NCBI GenBank assembly: GCA_016714365.1
Contig: JADJNH010000008.1
Coordinates: 1-64,000, forward strand
Direction of reading: 5' to 3'
Length of the DNA: 64,000 nt
Source of the DNA: Candidatus Vicinibacter affinis
Lineage (GTDB): Bacteria > Bacteroidota > Bacteroidia > Chitinophagales > Saprospiraceae
Both the position numbers and the translations under genes were made by a program. Positions 14,844-24,387 of the stretch are shown piece by piece. Each line of letters starts with the position of its first letter. Within the stretch, counting starts at the first letter, position 1. The notes beneath the pieces are model-generated. The model saw nothing but the letters and a program-made list of their open reading frames with translations. It searched no databases and was not told the DNA's origin.

Positions 14844-17800
14844 GAATGAAGGGGCAAAAGAAGCGGCCAATGATTTGAATAAAATTGATCAGGGAGCTGC
14901 AAAGGTTTCTGGCACTTTGGGAACAGTGGGAAACACTGCCGAGAAGTCAGCGCAAAAAACATCATCGGCATTTAAAGAGGTTGGTAACGAAATTCGGGCA
15001 ACTCAGAATAAAATTACTAAGGGTCCGACTGTCACAGGTGACCCAATGAAGGGATACACCGAGGCGGTAAAGAAGTCTTTACTTTCTCTCGATGCGGTTT
15101 ATGAAATCAATAACCAAAAATTAGCTGAGAAGGATAAGAAGTTTTCCATATTCCGGGCAGAATTGCAGAAACAAGGATTGGGACTTTCTGAAAGAGAGAT
15201 AAAAACTTACTACGAAAATGTTTTAGGTATTACCGAGAAATACAATTCAGAGATAGCCAAAGCAGACCAGGGCAATTTAAGTACAAAGCAAAGAGCTGTC
15301 GAACAATTAAAAGTTGGAGTTACCCAAAGAGTGAGCCAAATAACCGGAATAGACCCCGGAACTATTGGAGAGATCGGAAGCAAGTTGACTGGTGGAGCTG
15401 TTGGGGCTACTGCATTGGCTGCCGGAATAGCATTGGCTACGGTTAAACTTGCTGAATTCGCTGAGGAAGAAGATAAGGCAATAACAAATTTTGCCTCAAT
15501 TATCGGATCAGTGAGACTATCTGAGACGCTTGTAGACGAACTTGATACATTAGCGACTCAAACCAAATTCACTGGTGACGAGTTGCAAGATGCAGCATTC
15601 ACTTTACTTAAGTTTGGAGTTGCAGCGGAAGACGTACCGGACAAGATCAAAAGCCTTGGGGATGTTGCAGCAGCTACAGGGGTATCATTAGGAACGTTGG
15701 CAGACATTACCGGAAGAATTGATTTTAGAGGGTTTGCCAATCCAAGGGAGTTAAAAGTATTGGAGCAACAAGGAATCCCCATCTTTGAAAGTTTGGCAGC
15801 GGTTACCGGCAAGACAGTTCAGGAACTTAGGAAGCTAAAGAAAGTAAGTGACACCGATGTGAAGGCTGCATTTGCTCAAATGAGCCAAGAAGGTGGAAAG
15901 TTTGCCGGAGTGTTGGAGCAGCAAAGTCAATCATTGACATCTTACAGGAAAAGGTTAAGTGATGCATTCACGAACATAAAAGAATCAATCGGCCAGGCGT
16001 TTCTTCCGGCTGCAAAAGTCATTTACTCAAATCTGATTCCGGCACTCAACAAAGTTACTGAGATATTAACTCCATTGGTTAAAGTGTTTGGAGTAAGTTT
16101 AAAGAATCAATTTGAAATTATATTTGGCGCAATCAGTACCGGATGGAATTTGATCAGCTCAATAGTTGGCAATTTTGCAGGATTTGTCAATGATGTAACG
16201 AAACTTTTTGGACTTGATTTCTCCAAAATAGATTTCTCTGCATTGTTTACCGAGTTTTTGGCTACAATCAATGCAATTTCAAATGTGATAGATGATTTTT
16301 TCAAAAATGTAGGGACCGGAGGCAAGATAGTTTTCAAAGAGATTGTGAGGGTTTTTGAAACGGCATTGGGTAAAGTATTCCAAAATATACCGGGGCTGCA
16401 GTCAGTGGGTAATAAGTTATTGGGTTTGGCATTTGTGAAGCAGAATGAAATTAACGAGCTGCAGAAACAAAAGATTGACCTTCAAAAGGAGTTCAACAAG
16501 GAATATCAAAAATACCTTGACATGACTCAGAAGGAAAACGCCCAGAAGTTAGAGGAAGAAGAAATAGATAACGATGCATTAGCCAGACAAGCGAAATTCA
16601 GAGAAGAAAGGGCAAAGGCATTGCAGGAAGTAAAACAGATAACGGCAGAATTGAGAAAGCAGTATGAGGATGTGCAGTTGGATGGATTGTTTGACCCTAA
16701 GAAGATAATTGACCAAAGGGATGTTATCAATACTCAGAGGGCATTAATAGATCAGGCCCAAAAGATAGCCAATGCGGTAAATACAGCAACTCAATTAAGC
16801 AAGAAGTACAAAATACAGATACCTTTCACGGTTGATGTAGATTCTTTCTTTTTGCAAAATGAAATCCAAAAAGGTTTAGAGACGTTGCCTGATGCGTTGG
16901 TCATTCCAGAGATTCCCATCCTAATGTCCGGGGCTGTTTCTTTGGATGTGAATTTGGATAGGCAGAAGACTTTGGCAATGTTGGAAAAGGAGATTTCTTT
17001 TTTCAAAGACTTGCCCGATGCTGTAAAGAACAAAACAGTTGATGTACTTGTCAGCCTTGGGGTAAAGATCACTCCCGAAAGTGCAGAAAAAGCAAAGGCT
17101 GAATTGGATAAAATTATCAAAGATGTTACTGCATTGACAGACCCGACTCAATCTGTTGAATTAGCCAAAGCAATACAAGAGGGATTAAGTGAGGGAATAA
17201 GTGAGGGAGAGATAGCGAGGGTGCTGTCTGAGAAGTTTAATTTTTCAGAGAAGCAGATTGCAGCTCTAATTAAACAGTTTAAAGAAAATGCAGAGGGATA
17301 TTTTAAAGAGGAAGATTCGTTTCTTAAAAAAGCATTTGATGGGATATTTGGATTTAAAAAGGATGGCACAAGTTTTCTTGGCAAAGCAGAAGAGGCGTTA
17401 CTCAAAGACGCATTAAACTCCGCAGCGACACAAATCAGCGCATTCACAGACACATACATCCAAGGAGAACTTGACAAGACAGATTTCTTAATCAGTCAAA
17501 CTGAATCAAGGATTGATAAATTAAAAGAAATTGCAGATCAAGGCAATTCCGAACAGCTCCAAATTGAGGAAGATAGGTTGGCAGAGTTGACCAAAAGGCG
17601 TGAGGCATTTGCTCAAAAGCAAAAGCAGATCGCAGCGGTTGAGATTGCAACTTCTCAGGCAGTTGCAGCAGCCAAATCAATACAGGGTTTAACATCAGCA
17701 TTTGCAGCCGGTGGCCCTGCCGGAATTGTTACTGGTATTGCCTACTCAGTTGCATTGGCTGCCTCCATTGCGTCAATAATTGCAGGGGTGTCGAATGCGT

Positions 17801-18621
17801 TTGGTTCTATCCCTGGGTATAAGACAGGAACGGAATACATCCAAGGACCTGGAACGGAAACAAGTGATAGTATTTTAGTGAGGACTTCCAAAGGTGAGAG
17901 GATTGTAGATGCATCGAATAACAAGAAAATCGGAGAAACAAAAAACAAAGACTTGCCGAGGTTAGTCGAGAAAGGAAAAGAAGTGGAACGGTTGGTTAAG
18001 AATAGCGATTATCGGGAGATCATCAAGACAGGGTTAAAGGAAAGGTTGAGCAATTCCGAAAAGTCAAGTAATTCAGAGAAATTCGGAATTTCCGAAAAGT
18101 TGACAAATAATGTCTTGACAAATATGGACAAGTCCAAAATAGACAAGTCAGAAAAGGTACAAGTCAGCAAGGAAACGAGATCGGATTACGTCCGAATTGA
18201 GTTGGGTGGTCAAAGTATGTTGATCAGAGAGGACAAACTGAGGACAGCACTATCCAACACCGAGACAATAAAAGAAAAGGTTGAGAATACAAGGGAATTG
18301 GTAAGGGCCAATATGACCCATTTTAAAACCGATTTCGCCACCACAAAGACTGAGAAGATAAGAGAATCATTAGTCCCCATACTGACACCTGAGCGGTCCA
18401 CATTGTTAAGGGTAATTCCATCGGATACCGAGACAAGGCAGCGAGAAGATGTCAATATCAAACTGGAATCTTTAGGTAACAAAATAGAATCAGGACTTAA
18501 GGAAATGGGCAAAAGAATTGCAGACATTCAGGTCATGGTAGATTTTAACGAGGATGGCATGATTGCGACTCAGCGAAGGAGAGAAAAGGACAGGATCAGA
18601 ACCCAAAACATTAAACTTTGA
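14794..18621 (+). CDS. Tape measure protein
   Basis: A 1275-residue protein that sets tail length and forms the DNA channel. The N-terminus is coiled. Residues about 225-430 resemble the tape-measure N-terminal domain (A-T-Q-T-K-F-T-G-D-E-L-Q-D-A-A, G-R-I-D-F-R-G-F-A-N-P, Q-Q-G-I-P-I-F-E-S-L-A). There are hydrophobic segments near 200-225 and 965-1000, with long coiled coils between. The C-terminal third is rich in Lys/Ser/Glu and low-complexity K-S-S-N-S-E-K-type repeats. The length implies a long siphovirus-type tail. It is followed by an overlapping TTG start. Confidence 0.9.
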   Translation: MADSIYDLIATIKFQYENEGAKEAANDLNKIDQGAAKVSGTLGTVGNTAEKSAQKTSSAFKEVGNEIRATQNKITKGPTVTGDPMKGYTEAVKKSLLSLDAVYEINNQKLAEKDKKFSIFRAELQKQGLGLSEREIKTYYENVLGITEKYNSEIAKADQGNLSTKQRAVEQLKVGVTQRVSQITGIDPGTIGEIGSKLTGGAVGATALAAGIALATVKLAEFAEEEDKAITNFASIIGSVRLSETLVDELDTLATQTKFTGDELQDAAFTLLKFGVAAEDVPDKIKSLGDVAAATGVSLGTLADITGRIDFRGFANPRELKVLEQQGIPIFESLAAVTGKTVQELRKLKKVSDTDVKAAFAQMSQEGGKFAGVLEQQSQSLTSYRKRLSDAFTNIKESIGQAFLPAAKVIYSNLIPALNKVTEILTPLVKVFGVSLKNQFEIIFGAISTGWNLISSIVGNFAGFVNDVTKLFGLDFSKIDFSALFTEFLATINAISNVIDDFFKNVGTGGKIVFKEIVRVFETALGKVFQNIPGLQSVGNKLLGLAFVKQNEINELQKQKIDLQKEFNKEYQKYLDMTQKENAQKLEEEEIDNDALARQAKFREERAKALQEVKQITAELRKQYEDVQLDGLFDPKKIIDQRDVINTQRALIDQAQKIANAVNTATQLSKKYKIQIPFTVDVDSFFLQNEIQKGLETLPDALVIPEIPILMSGAVSLDVNLDRQKTLAMLEKEISFFKDLPDAVKNKTVDVLVSLGVKITPESAEKAKAELDKIIKDVTALTDPTQSVELAKAIQEGLSEGISEGEIARVLSEKFNFSEKQIAALIKQFKENAEGYFKEEDSFLKKAFDGIFGFKKDGTSFLGKAEEALLKDALNSAATQISAFTDTYIQGELDKTDFLISQTESRIDKLKEIADQGNSEQLQIEEDRLAELTKRREAFAQKQKQIAAVEIATSQAVAAAKSIQGLTSAFAAGGPAGIVTGIAYSVALAASIASIIAGVSNAFGSIPGYKTGTEYIQGPGTETSDSILVRTSKGERIVDASNNKKIGETKNKDLPRLVEKGKEVERLVKNSDYREIIKTGLKERLSNSEKSSNSEKFGISEKLTNNVLTNMDKSKIDKSEKVQVSKETRSDYVRIELGGQSMLIREDKLRTALSNTETIKEKVENTRELVRANMTHFKTDFATTKTEKIRESLVPILTPERSTLLRVIPSDTETRQREDVNIKLESLGNKIESGLKEMGKRIADIQVMVDFNEDGMIATQRRREKDRIRTQNIKL

Positions 18622-20273
18622 ACAAGATATTTATCAATAGTGTAGATTTTACCGAGTGGGTTATCGGTCTTGACGAATTCACCGTAACAGTTGAGCGTTC
18701 CGATTCGGGAGGGGTGGACCAATCAACATCGAACACCATCAGGATTATACGTGAAGGCTATGAGATATTTAAGGCGTTTTTCTTTGGTGAAATTTGTACT
18801 GCCCAGGATAAGATTTTAGAAGCGACAATAAAACTGGATTGCTGTGATACCGTTTTCACCTATGATATTTATTTCAAAGGGTGTGCATTTATTGATTACG
18901 TTTGCGAGGCGAGGGTATCAATGATCCAACGGTCAGCAGAGAAAGACGCATTTGAGAAACTCATAGGTAGTCCATTTTGGGCAGACAAATACAGTTATGT
19001 AAATGATGCGATCAATGCCGGAATGGTTCACAAATTGTCTTATGTGAAGGATGATGGGAACCGGGTAGGTTTGGGAGTTTACCTACTTTTATGGCCATTG
19101 TTGACAATTGTTAAGGCTATAGTAGGCGCCCTTGCCTGGTTGAATATCGTTGATGATGATGTCCTTGATTCATTTGATAGATTGGAGAATGACGCAGTTG
19201 GAGCCGGGGAATACAGGCCATGCCCAAACCTTGCTTATATTTTCAGGTGGCACTGCAATAATCTTGGGCTGACTTTCCAAAGTTCAATTCTAAATTCTGA
19301 GCCTTACAACAACCTGGTTCTGTATATGGCCCAAAATAAGGGCGGTATAAACTATGACAAGTATAATACCGATCACTGGGACGCATGGAACGCAGCGAAT
19401 TTGAACCCGGTTGAATTATTGGAATCTTTAAAGCCTGTATTCAATGCTGAATGGATTATATCAGATGGCGTTTTATATTTTGAAAGAAAGGACATTATCG
19501 ACTCATTGAGGGTTAATTTATTCAACATCCAAGACTCAGAGAAGGATGGGGATATTATCGACATTGGGGATGTCACAAATAAAGAACCCAATTTTGCTTA
19601 TTGGGATGGCCGATATAAAGTAGATGCATCAGACAGCCAAAGTTCTCAAAACGTTCCGATGTATTCCGACATTGTGGAGTGGAACCCAACAAACATCAAG
19701 GCCAGAAAAGGTAAAAAGGAAGTTGTCGCAAATTTTGCACCAGCCAAGTTCACCAATGACATTAACGCCAATGGGTTTATGAAATTAATTTGGTACACTG
19801 CAGAACTTTTAGACTCATTCAACAACACAAGTAGAATGACCCATTCACTTGTGACTGGTCAAGATATTTGTTCTGAATTAAAACTTTTGATTGTAGATGA
19901 AAAGGAAGTGATCACTATTGATGGTTATAAATTTGTTGGAGTAAAGAGGCGCAAAATAAAGGACGGTCCGAATGGTGATGTTTATGAATACAATTGGGAA
20001 ATGTGGTTCGATAAAGACCTTCCGGATCAGGAATTATATAAACGATTCCACTACATAGATGATCCTGAGAATCAGAAGAGCAGACCGATAAACTATGAAA
20101 GTATCACAATAAAACCAAGTGATTTTTGTACCTTTACAGAGAAATTGAACACCTACAAATTAAACATTTCGATTTCGCACAAAGATTTTGGGCAGGGTAT
20201 TCCGGAAAAGTATGAGATAGACTTTTCTGAACAAACCGTTAAGTTTGAAAACATAAAATTTAAGTGTAGTTAA
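18618..20273 (+). CDS. Distal tail / tail-tip protein candidate
   Basis: A 551-residue protein starting at TTG, its codon overlapping the tape measure stop (TTGA). Residues 1-100 form a beta-rich domain with C-C-D-T-V-F-T-Y-D-I-Y-F-K-G-C. A central hydrophobic helix pair (L-L-L-W-P-L-L-T-I-V-K-A-I-V-G-A-L) could be membrane-active. The position right after the tape measure is where distal tail and tail-hub proteins lie. No family is recognised with certainty, so the name is based on location. Confidence 0.55.
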   Translation: MNKIFINSVDFTEWVIGLDEFTVTVERSDSGGVDQSTSNTIRIIREGYEIFKAFFFGEICTAQDKILEATIKLDCCDTVFTYDIYFKGCAFIDYVCEARVSMIQRSAEKDAFEKLIGSPFWADKYSYVNDAINAGMVHKLSYVKDDGNRVGLGVYLLLWPLLTIVKAIVGALAWLNIVDDDVLDSFDRLENDAVGAGEYRPCPNLAYIFRWHCNNLGLTFQSSILNSEPYNNLVLYMAQNKGGINYDKYNTDHWDAWNAANLNPVELLESLKPVFNAEWIISDGVLYFERKDIIDSLRVNLFNIQDSEKDGDIIDIGDVTNKEPNFAYWDGRYKVDASDSQSSQNVPMYSDIVEWNPTNIKARKGKKEVVANFAPAKFTNDINANGFMKLIWYTAELLDSFNNTSRMTHSLVTGQDICSELKLLIVDEKEVITIDGYKFVGVKRRKIKDGPNGDVYEYNWEMWFDKDLPDQELYKRFHYIDDPENQKSRPINYESITIKPSDFCTFTEKLNTYKLNISISHKDFGQGIPEKYEIDFSEQTVKFENIKFKCS

Positions 20274-22561
20274 TGGCCCTATATGTTGACACCACACCCC
20301 AATCAAGACAGATCAGCCCAGGCGGTATGTTTCGGGCGTGTTCTATATTTACCAGTGATGAAGTAATCCCGAATTCGACAAAGATTCATGTTGATATTGC
20401 TTTGTTTTTGGATACCGGGGAGCCTACTATTCCGGTACTTGAACCAAGATGGGAGTGCGAATTCCCAACATCAAACGGCACAACCGTTGAAATGTCTTTT
20501 GTGGGTTTGGTTTCCAAATATAAAAACCTTCAAGTAAGATTAACAAGACAGATCAATACAACCTATTTGGTTGAATTTGAATTCTTGGCAATTGCAGATA
20601 CCGGGGATTATTTGGTCGCTCACGAATGGGCATCTGATATACTTTTAAAGGAATCAGCCAATGGAGGTTCTAACAACATTTACAACAACGGAAGTAAAAA
20701 TATATTCATCAGGTCCTCAGTGATCTTTGATGAAATAATCACAGCCGAGGCGTTAATACCATGTACAGCGACTAAGTGGAATTCTGATGGTGAATATGGA
20801 CTTACTCATACTTTGTATGTCGATGGAACAGAAGTAAACGGCTATATCTACAACAAGGACCTAAGAGTAGTTTTATTCGGTGGACCAAATATGTACACCT
20901 CAAGATACTTTGCAGGAATAATGAAGGTGTCAGGGGCCAATACAAGCGACCCACATTATGAAGCAACCAAATTACAATATGGATTAATTGGGTCAACTAT
21001 TGAAACAGCGGAATTCTTCACTCCGAATGTGATTGACTTTGATAAACTTCAAAACGGAAAAGGATTAATTGAATATGCCGGAACTTATACCGAGGGAGAA
21101 TTCACCATCGACTCAACCTATTTTGAGCCTGGGCAGCAGTATGTTATTTTTTGGGTTTACAAACAGTTTGATACATGGTATTCCCGAAAATCTGAGGTAA
21201 TAAGCCAGATCATACCGGGACCAGTTCCAATAAAACCGGATATCACTTGCTCAATTATTGTAGACAATAATGAGACTCATGCGACTTGTTGCGTAAGAAA
21301 TGCAGCCCCTTGTGTGAATTATGAATTCAAATCTGTACTTGATTATTCAGACTACAATACTCAATTAGGAACAGCAGGACTACCAGGTACTTTTTTTGAT
21401 TACTTTGTAAGGTGCGACATTAAGTACAACACCACAAACGACTATACGACAGCTAAGAACATAAGCGAGTTGAACCCGACTTATGTATATAATAACACCG
21501 GTGGCAGCACATGGACCAGAGGGGTGCAAATGATGATTCCGGATAGTTTTGCAGGAGGGTCTTTATATTTGTTTTTCGATTGGATATTTAATATAAACGG
21601 AAATACGGACCATTGCATATTTCCAATGACCATTCATGTGGTGGATTATGATGATGCCGACTTTACTTTATTTAGTCATTCATCTTTGCCTGATGGGTAT
21701 TGTTATGAAGACGGCAAACAACTTGCTTTATCAATAGTGGAGCCATCAGTTGACCATGTGAATTTATATTATTTAACAGCAAACGGCAAGATTTTAGAAG
21801 ATCAGTCACCTTTGATTTTACCAACTACCGGAGGCGGCAATTTTGGATTTACGGTTGATTATACTCAACTTGAAGAAAATCAGGAATACTGTATCAAATT
21901 GGTGGCATATAAAGATAACACAATAACAGGCACTTGTGCATGTGAGACAATGGAGTTCAATGCTGTTGCAGATTGTGGTGGAAAATTCGTCACATGGGAG
22001 TTTGATATTCCTGGATGGGCCAATGTAGACATGGACTTCATCAACATAACATATCTTGATGCGTTCGGAATTATAAAACAGTACATTGTCAATGGTTCCA
22101 CAAGCGGAAATTTCCAAACCCCAATAAAAGGATGGTTTAGGTTTGAAGTTGTTAGGACGGACGGATGTCACTACACCACATCATTTGATAACGGAGACGG
22201 ACTGATCAGAAAAGAAGTTCCATTCTCATTCGGTAAGTGCCAGGAGGAAAAAGTAGAATTTGAACTTTGCGATGCAGTTACAGAAGAAACGGAAACAACA
22301 CCATGCACTAATTTTCCTCAAATATCAATTGCCTGTTCATCCTTGGGTGTTGCTATACCAACATGGTCAGGCGAAGGAACAACAACATCAAGCGTGAAAC
22401 AATATTCTTTTGATGGTTCAACCTGGTCAACATATACAGCACCTTTGGCAAGTCAAAAGGTTTTCTTTAGGTGGACATTAACATACAACGTGGGTGCCAC
22501 TGGATGCGGTGACAAGGTGGTTTATTCTCATGCTGATTGTACAATTTGCGAACAAGCATAA
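20273..22561 (+). CDS. Large tail/baseplate-like protein
   Basis: A 762-residue, Cys- and Thr-rich, predominantly beta protein. It begins MALYVDTTPQSRQISPGG and shows repeated immunoglobulin-like segments, for example C-S-I-I-V-D-N-N-E-T-H-A-T-C-C-V-R-N and the closing region with W-S-G-E-G-T-T-T-S-S-V-K-Q-Y-S-F-D-G-S-T-W. The start overlaps the previous stop (TAATG) and it overlaps the following gene by one base. It is probably a tail-tip component with carbohydrate-binding-like domains; inferred. Confidence 0.55.
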   Translation: MALYVDTTPQSRQISPGGMFRACSIFTSDEVIPNSTKIHVDIALFLDTGEPTIPVLEPRWECEFPTSNGTTVEMSFVGLVSKYKNLQVRLTRQINTTYLVEFEFLAIADTGDYLVAHEWASDILLKESANGGSNNIYNNGSKNIFIRSSVIFDEIITAEALIPCTATKWNSDGEYGLTHTLYVDGTEVNGYIYNKDLRVVLFGGPNMYTSRYFAGIMKVSGANTSDPHYEATKLQYGLIGSTIETAEFFTPNVIDFDKLQNGKGLIEYAGTYTEGEFTIDSTYFEPGQQYVIFWVYKQFDTWYSRKSEVISQIIPGPVPIKPDITCSIIVDNNETHATCCVRNAAPCVNYEFKSVLDYSDYNTQLGTAGLPGTFFDYFVRCDIKYNTTNDYTTAKNISELNPTYVYNNTGGSTWTRGVQMMIPDSFAGGSLYLFFDWIFNINGNTDHCIFPMTIHVVDYDDADFTLFSHSSLPDGYCYEDGKQLALSIVEPSVDHVNLYYLTANGKILEDQSPLILPTTGGGNFGFTVDYTQLEENQEYCIKLVAYKDNTITGTCACETMEFNAVADCGGKFVTWEFDIPGWANVDMDFINITYLDAFGIIKQYIVNGSTSGNFQTPIKGWFRFEVVRTDGCHYTTSFDNGDGLIRKEVPFSFGKCQEEKVEFELCDAVTEETETTPCTNFPQISIACSSLGVAIPTWSGEGTTTSSVKQYSFDGSTWSTYTAPLASQKVFFRWTLTYNVGATGCGDKVVYSHADCTICEQA

Positions 22562-23466
22562 TGGAAAGATATATTTTATACTCCCCCGGAACAGTTGCCT
22601 GTGTTGACATTGACGGCAAGGCAAGAGAAATATGTTTGCCGGTTCAGAACAGATGTGTTTTAACCCCAACGGATAACATACTTGCAGACTGTGATAATAC
22701 TTATGCATGTTCAAAGCAATGTGTTAAATATCCTTATCGAGTACCTTTTCAAATTGGGGATAAGATCATGTTCCAATTAATGTTCAGGGATCAGTATAAT
22801 GCAGACCCAAAAGAACCGGTTGCAGGATGGGAGGATTTTGTTATTGCGACATTGCGAAAGATTGACGGGACAGAGATTACCGATATGGCTCAGTTTGCCT
22901 CAAGGTATTTTGTTTGCCACAATGGAGATAATTCATACCAGGTTATTGAGATTGATACCGGGATAGAAGGTTTTCCGGAATGTTTTGAGTTGGATTTTGT
23001 CGCTAAAAATGATTTAAACGAAACAACGGAAAGCGTCTGCACTCAGCAATTTTATGTACCTGATGAATGCCATGATATAATTTACTTTGAAGGAGTTTAC
23101 TCAAAGAAAGATTGTGTTGGTAATTACTATGCAAAACCTACGTGTGTAGATGGGTTTAAGTTTATCAATAAATTAGGAATTGAAGCGAAGATAGTTGAAC
23201 AGTTTCCGGAAGTTGAAAGGACATCAGGAAGGAACGGAAAATTATTGAGCAGCACCACACGAATGAATTATAAAATCATTCCTACAAAATTGATTCCGCA
23301 ATTCATGGTGAACTATTTGAGCAAAATTATTTTTCAAGGAAGACAAATAAAAATTAACAATGAGACCGTAAAAATTAGTAACTTTGCAATGAACCCCGTA
23401 AGTGATTACAAAGGACTTTATAGATTAGAAATTACTTACAGCATAGAGTGTGCAACAGAGTGCTAA
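22561..23466 (+). CDS. Cys-rich tail-region structural protein
   Basis: A 301-residue protein starting MERYILYSPGTVACVDIDG at the ATG overlapping the previous stop; a TTG 24 bases upstream is less likely. At least a dozen Cys occur, many in closely spaced pairs (A-D-C-D-N-T-Y-A-C-S-K-Q-C, closing E-C-A-T-E-C), suggesting disulfides or metal sites in a virion protein. It lies in the tail operon between the large tail-tip protein and the tube-protein candidate. Function unknown. Confidence 0.5.
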   Translation: MERYILYSPGTVACVDIDGKAREICLPVQNRCVLTPTDNILADCDNTYACSKQCVKYPYRVPFQIGDKIMFQLMFRDQYNADPKEPVAGWEDFVIATLRKIDGTEITDMAQFASRYFVCHNGDNSYQVIEIDTGIEGFPECFELDFVAKNDLNETTESVCTQQFYVPDECHDIIYFEGVYSKKDCVGNYYAKPTCVDGFKFINKLGIEAKIVEQFPEVERTSGRNGKLLSSTTRMNYKIIPTKLIPQFMVNYLSKIIFQGRQIKINNETVKISNFAMNPVSDYKGLYRLEITYSIECATEC

Positions 23467-23475
23467 AACACTCAA

Positions 23476-23637
23476 ATGATTCTAATAAAAAACAGAGCCG
23501 GTCTTGTGATTCCGATTAAACCGGATGTTTACGAAAGGAACAAAGAGAAATACGCAAAAGATGGTTGGAAAATTGCTGAACCAATGAGCGTCAAGAAACT
23601 TGGGAACAGACCAGTTGAAGTTAAAAAGAAGGACTAA
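23476..23637 (+). CDS. Small unknown tail-region protein
   Basis: A 53-residue ORF, MILIKNRAGLVIPIKPDVYE, rich in Lys and Val, 9 bases after the previous stop. Conserved spacing within the tail block and lack of a competing frame support translation. It could be a small tail assembly or connector protein; no family recognised. Confidence 0.5.
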   Translation: MILIKNRAGLVIPIKPDVYERNKEKYAKDGWKIAEPMSVKKLGNRPVEVKKKD

Positions 23638-23686
23638 TCTAAGAGAGTGCAGCAGAGTTTTTTTAACTTTAAAAACTTTGTAAAGC

Positions 23687-24337
23687 ATGAAATGTGCATC
23701 TTTAACTTGTGCCGGATCTTCAGTTGTGATCCCACAGAGATACTTAAACGATTGTGACGCTAACGAGATACAATCAGCGTGTTACACTGGACTTGCAATT
23801 GCACGTTGTGATTGGGTCCCAACTGATGTAACAGACACCGCAGAAATCGAAGCAGCAGTACTTGCAGGAAAGATAAAACTTTTACCAAAGGGTAAAATCG
23901 TTTTAGAGACTCCTTCTGATGTTGTTGAGGAAGATTACTCAGGATGTTTTGACCGTGTTGTAGTTAGAACCGAAAGGTTGGTAAATTACGAAACATGGTT
24001 GTTCAAAGCCGATCACAGTGATGAAGATTACTGGACTGAGGTTTGCGAGTTGTTCCAAAATCAGCGAGTGACTTTGATCTTAATCAAATCTGATGGTTAC
24101 TTTACACTTGGAAACGAGTGGGCCGACTTCGTAAAAGGCGGTTACATTGGAACGGACCCAGATCATGCTCTTGGACTTGAAGCATCTTTGACTCAGAACT
24201 TCTCAGTTGACAGAGGGGATGCAAAAGGAAAAGCAAGATGGAAAGCTCAATTCCAATTAAATTACAATTGCGTATTACAGCATGTTACCGTTCCTGGTTT
24301 TGTTGACGCATTGGCAGACAGCGAAAGCGCATCATAA
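23687..24337 (+). CDS. Major tail tube protein candidate
   Basis: A 216-residue protein starting MKCASLTCAGSSVVIPQRYL. The middle shows alternating beta strands (R-V-T-L-I-L-I-K-S-D-G-Y-F-T-L-G-N-E-W), and the end W-K-A-Q-F-Q-L-N-Y-N-C-V-L-Q-H resembles the final strands of tail-tube proteins that compare repeated subunits. It is a stand-alone gene bounded downstream by a strong hairpin, as expected for a highly expressed virion protein. A head-tail connector or minor tail protein is an alternative. Confidence 0.4.
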   Translation: MKCASLTCAGSSVVIPQRYLNDCDANEIQSACYTGLAIARCDWVPTDVTDTAEIEAAVLAGKIKLLPKGKIVLETPSDVVEEDYSGCFDRVVVRTERLVNYETWLFKADHSDEDYWTEVCELFQNQRVTLILIKSDGYFTLGNEWADFVKGGYIGTDPDHALGLEASLTQNFSVDRGDAKGKARWKAQFQLNYNCVLQHVTVPGFVDALADSESAS

Positions 24338-24355
24338 TTAAAACTCAAAATTTAG

Positions 24356-24387
24356 CCGGGGCATAGTGATATGTCCCGGTATATTTT
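24356..24387 (+). terminator. Intrinsic terminator between tail and portal genes
   Basis: 10-bp stem CCGGGGCATA / TATGTCCCGG (one G-U pair) with a 4-base loop GTGA, followed by TATATTTT. It ends directly before the portal ATG at 24388, so a transcript reading through would carry this hairpin right at its start codon. Confidence 0.7.
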
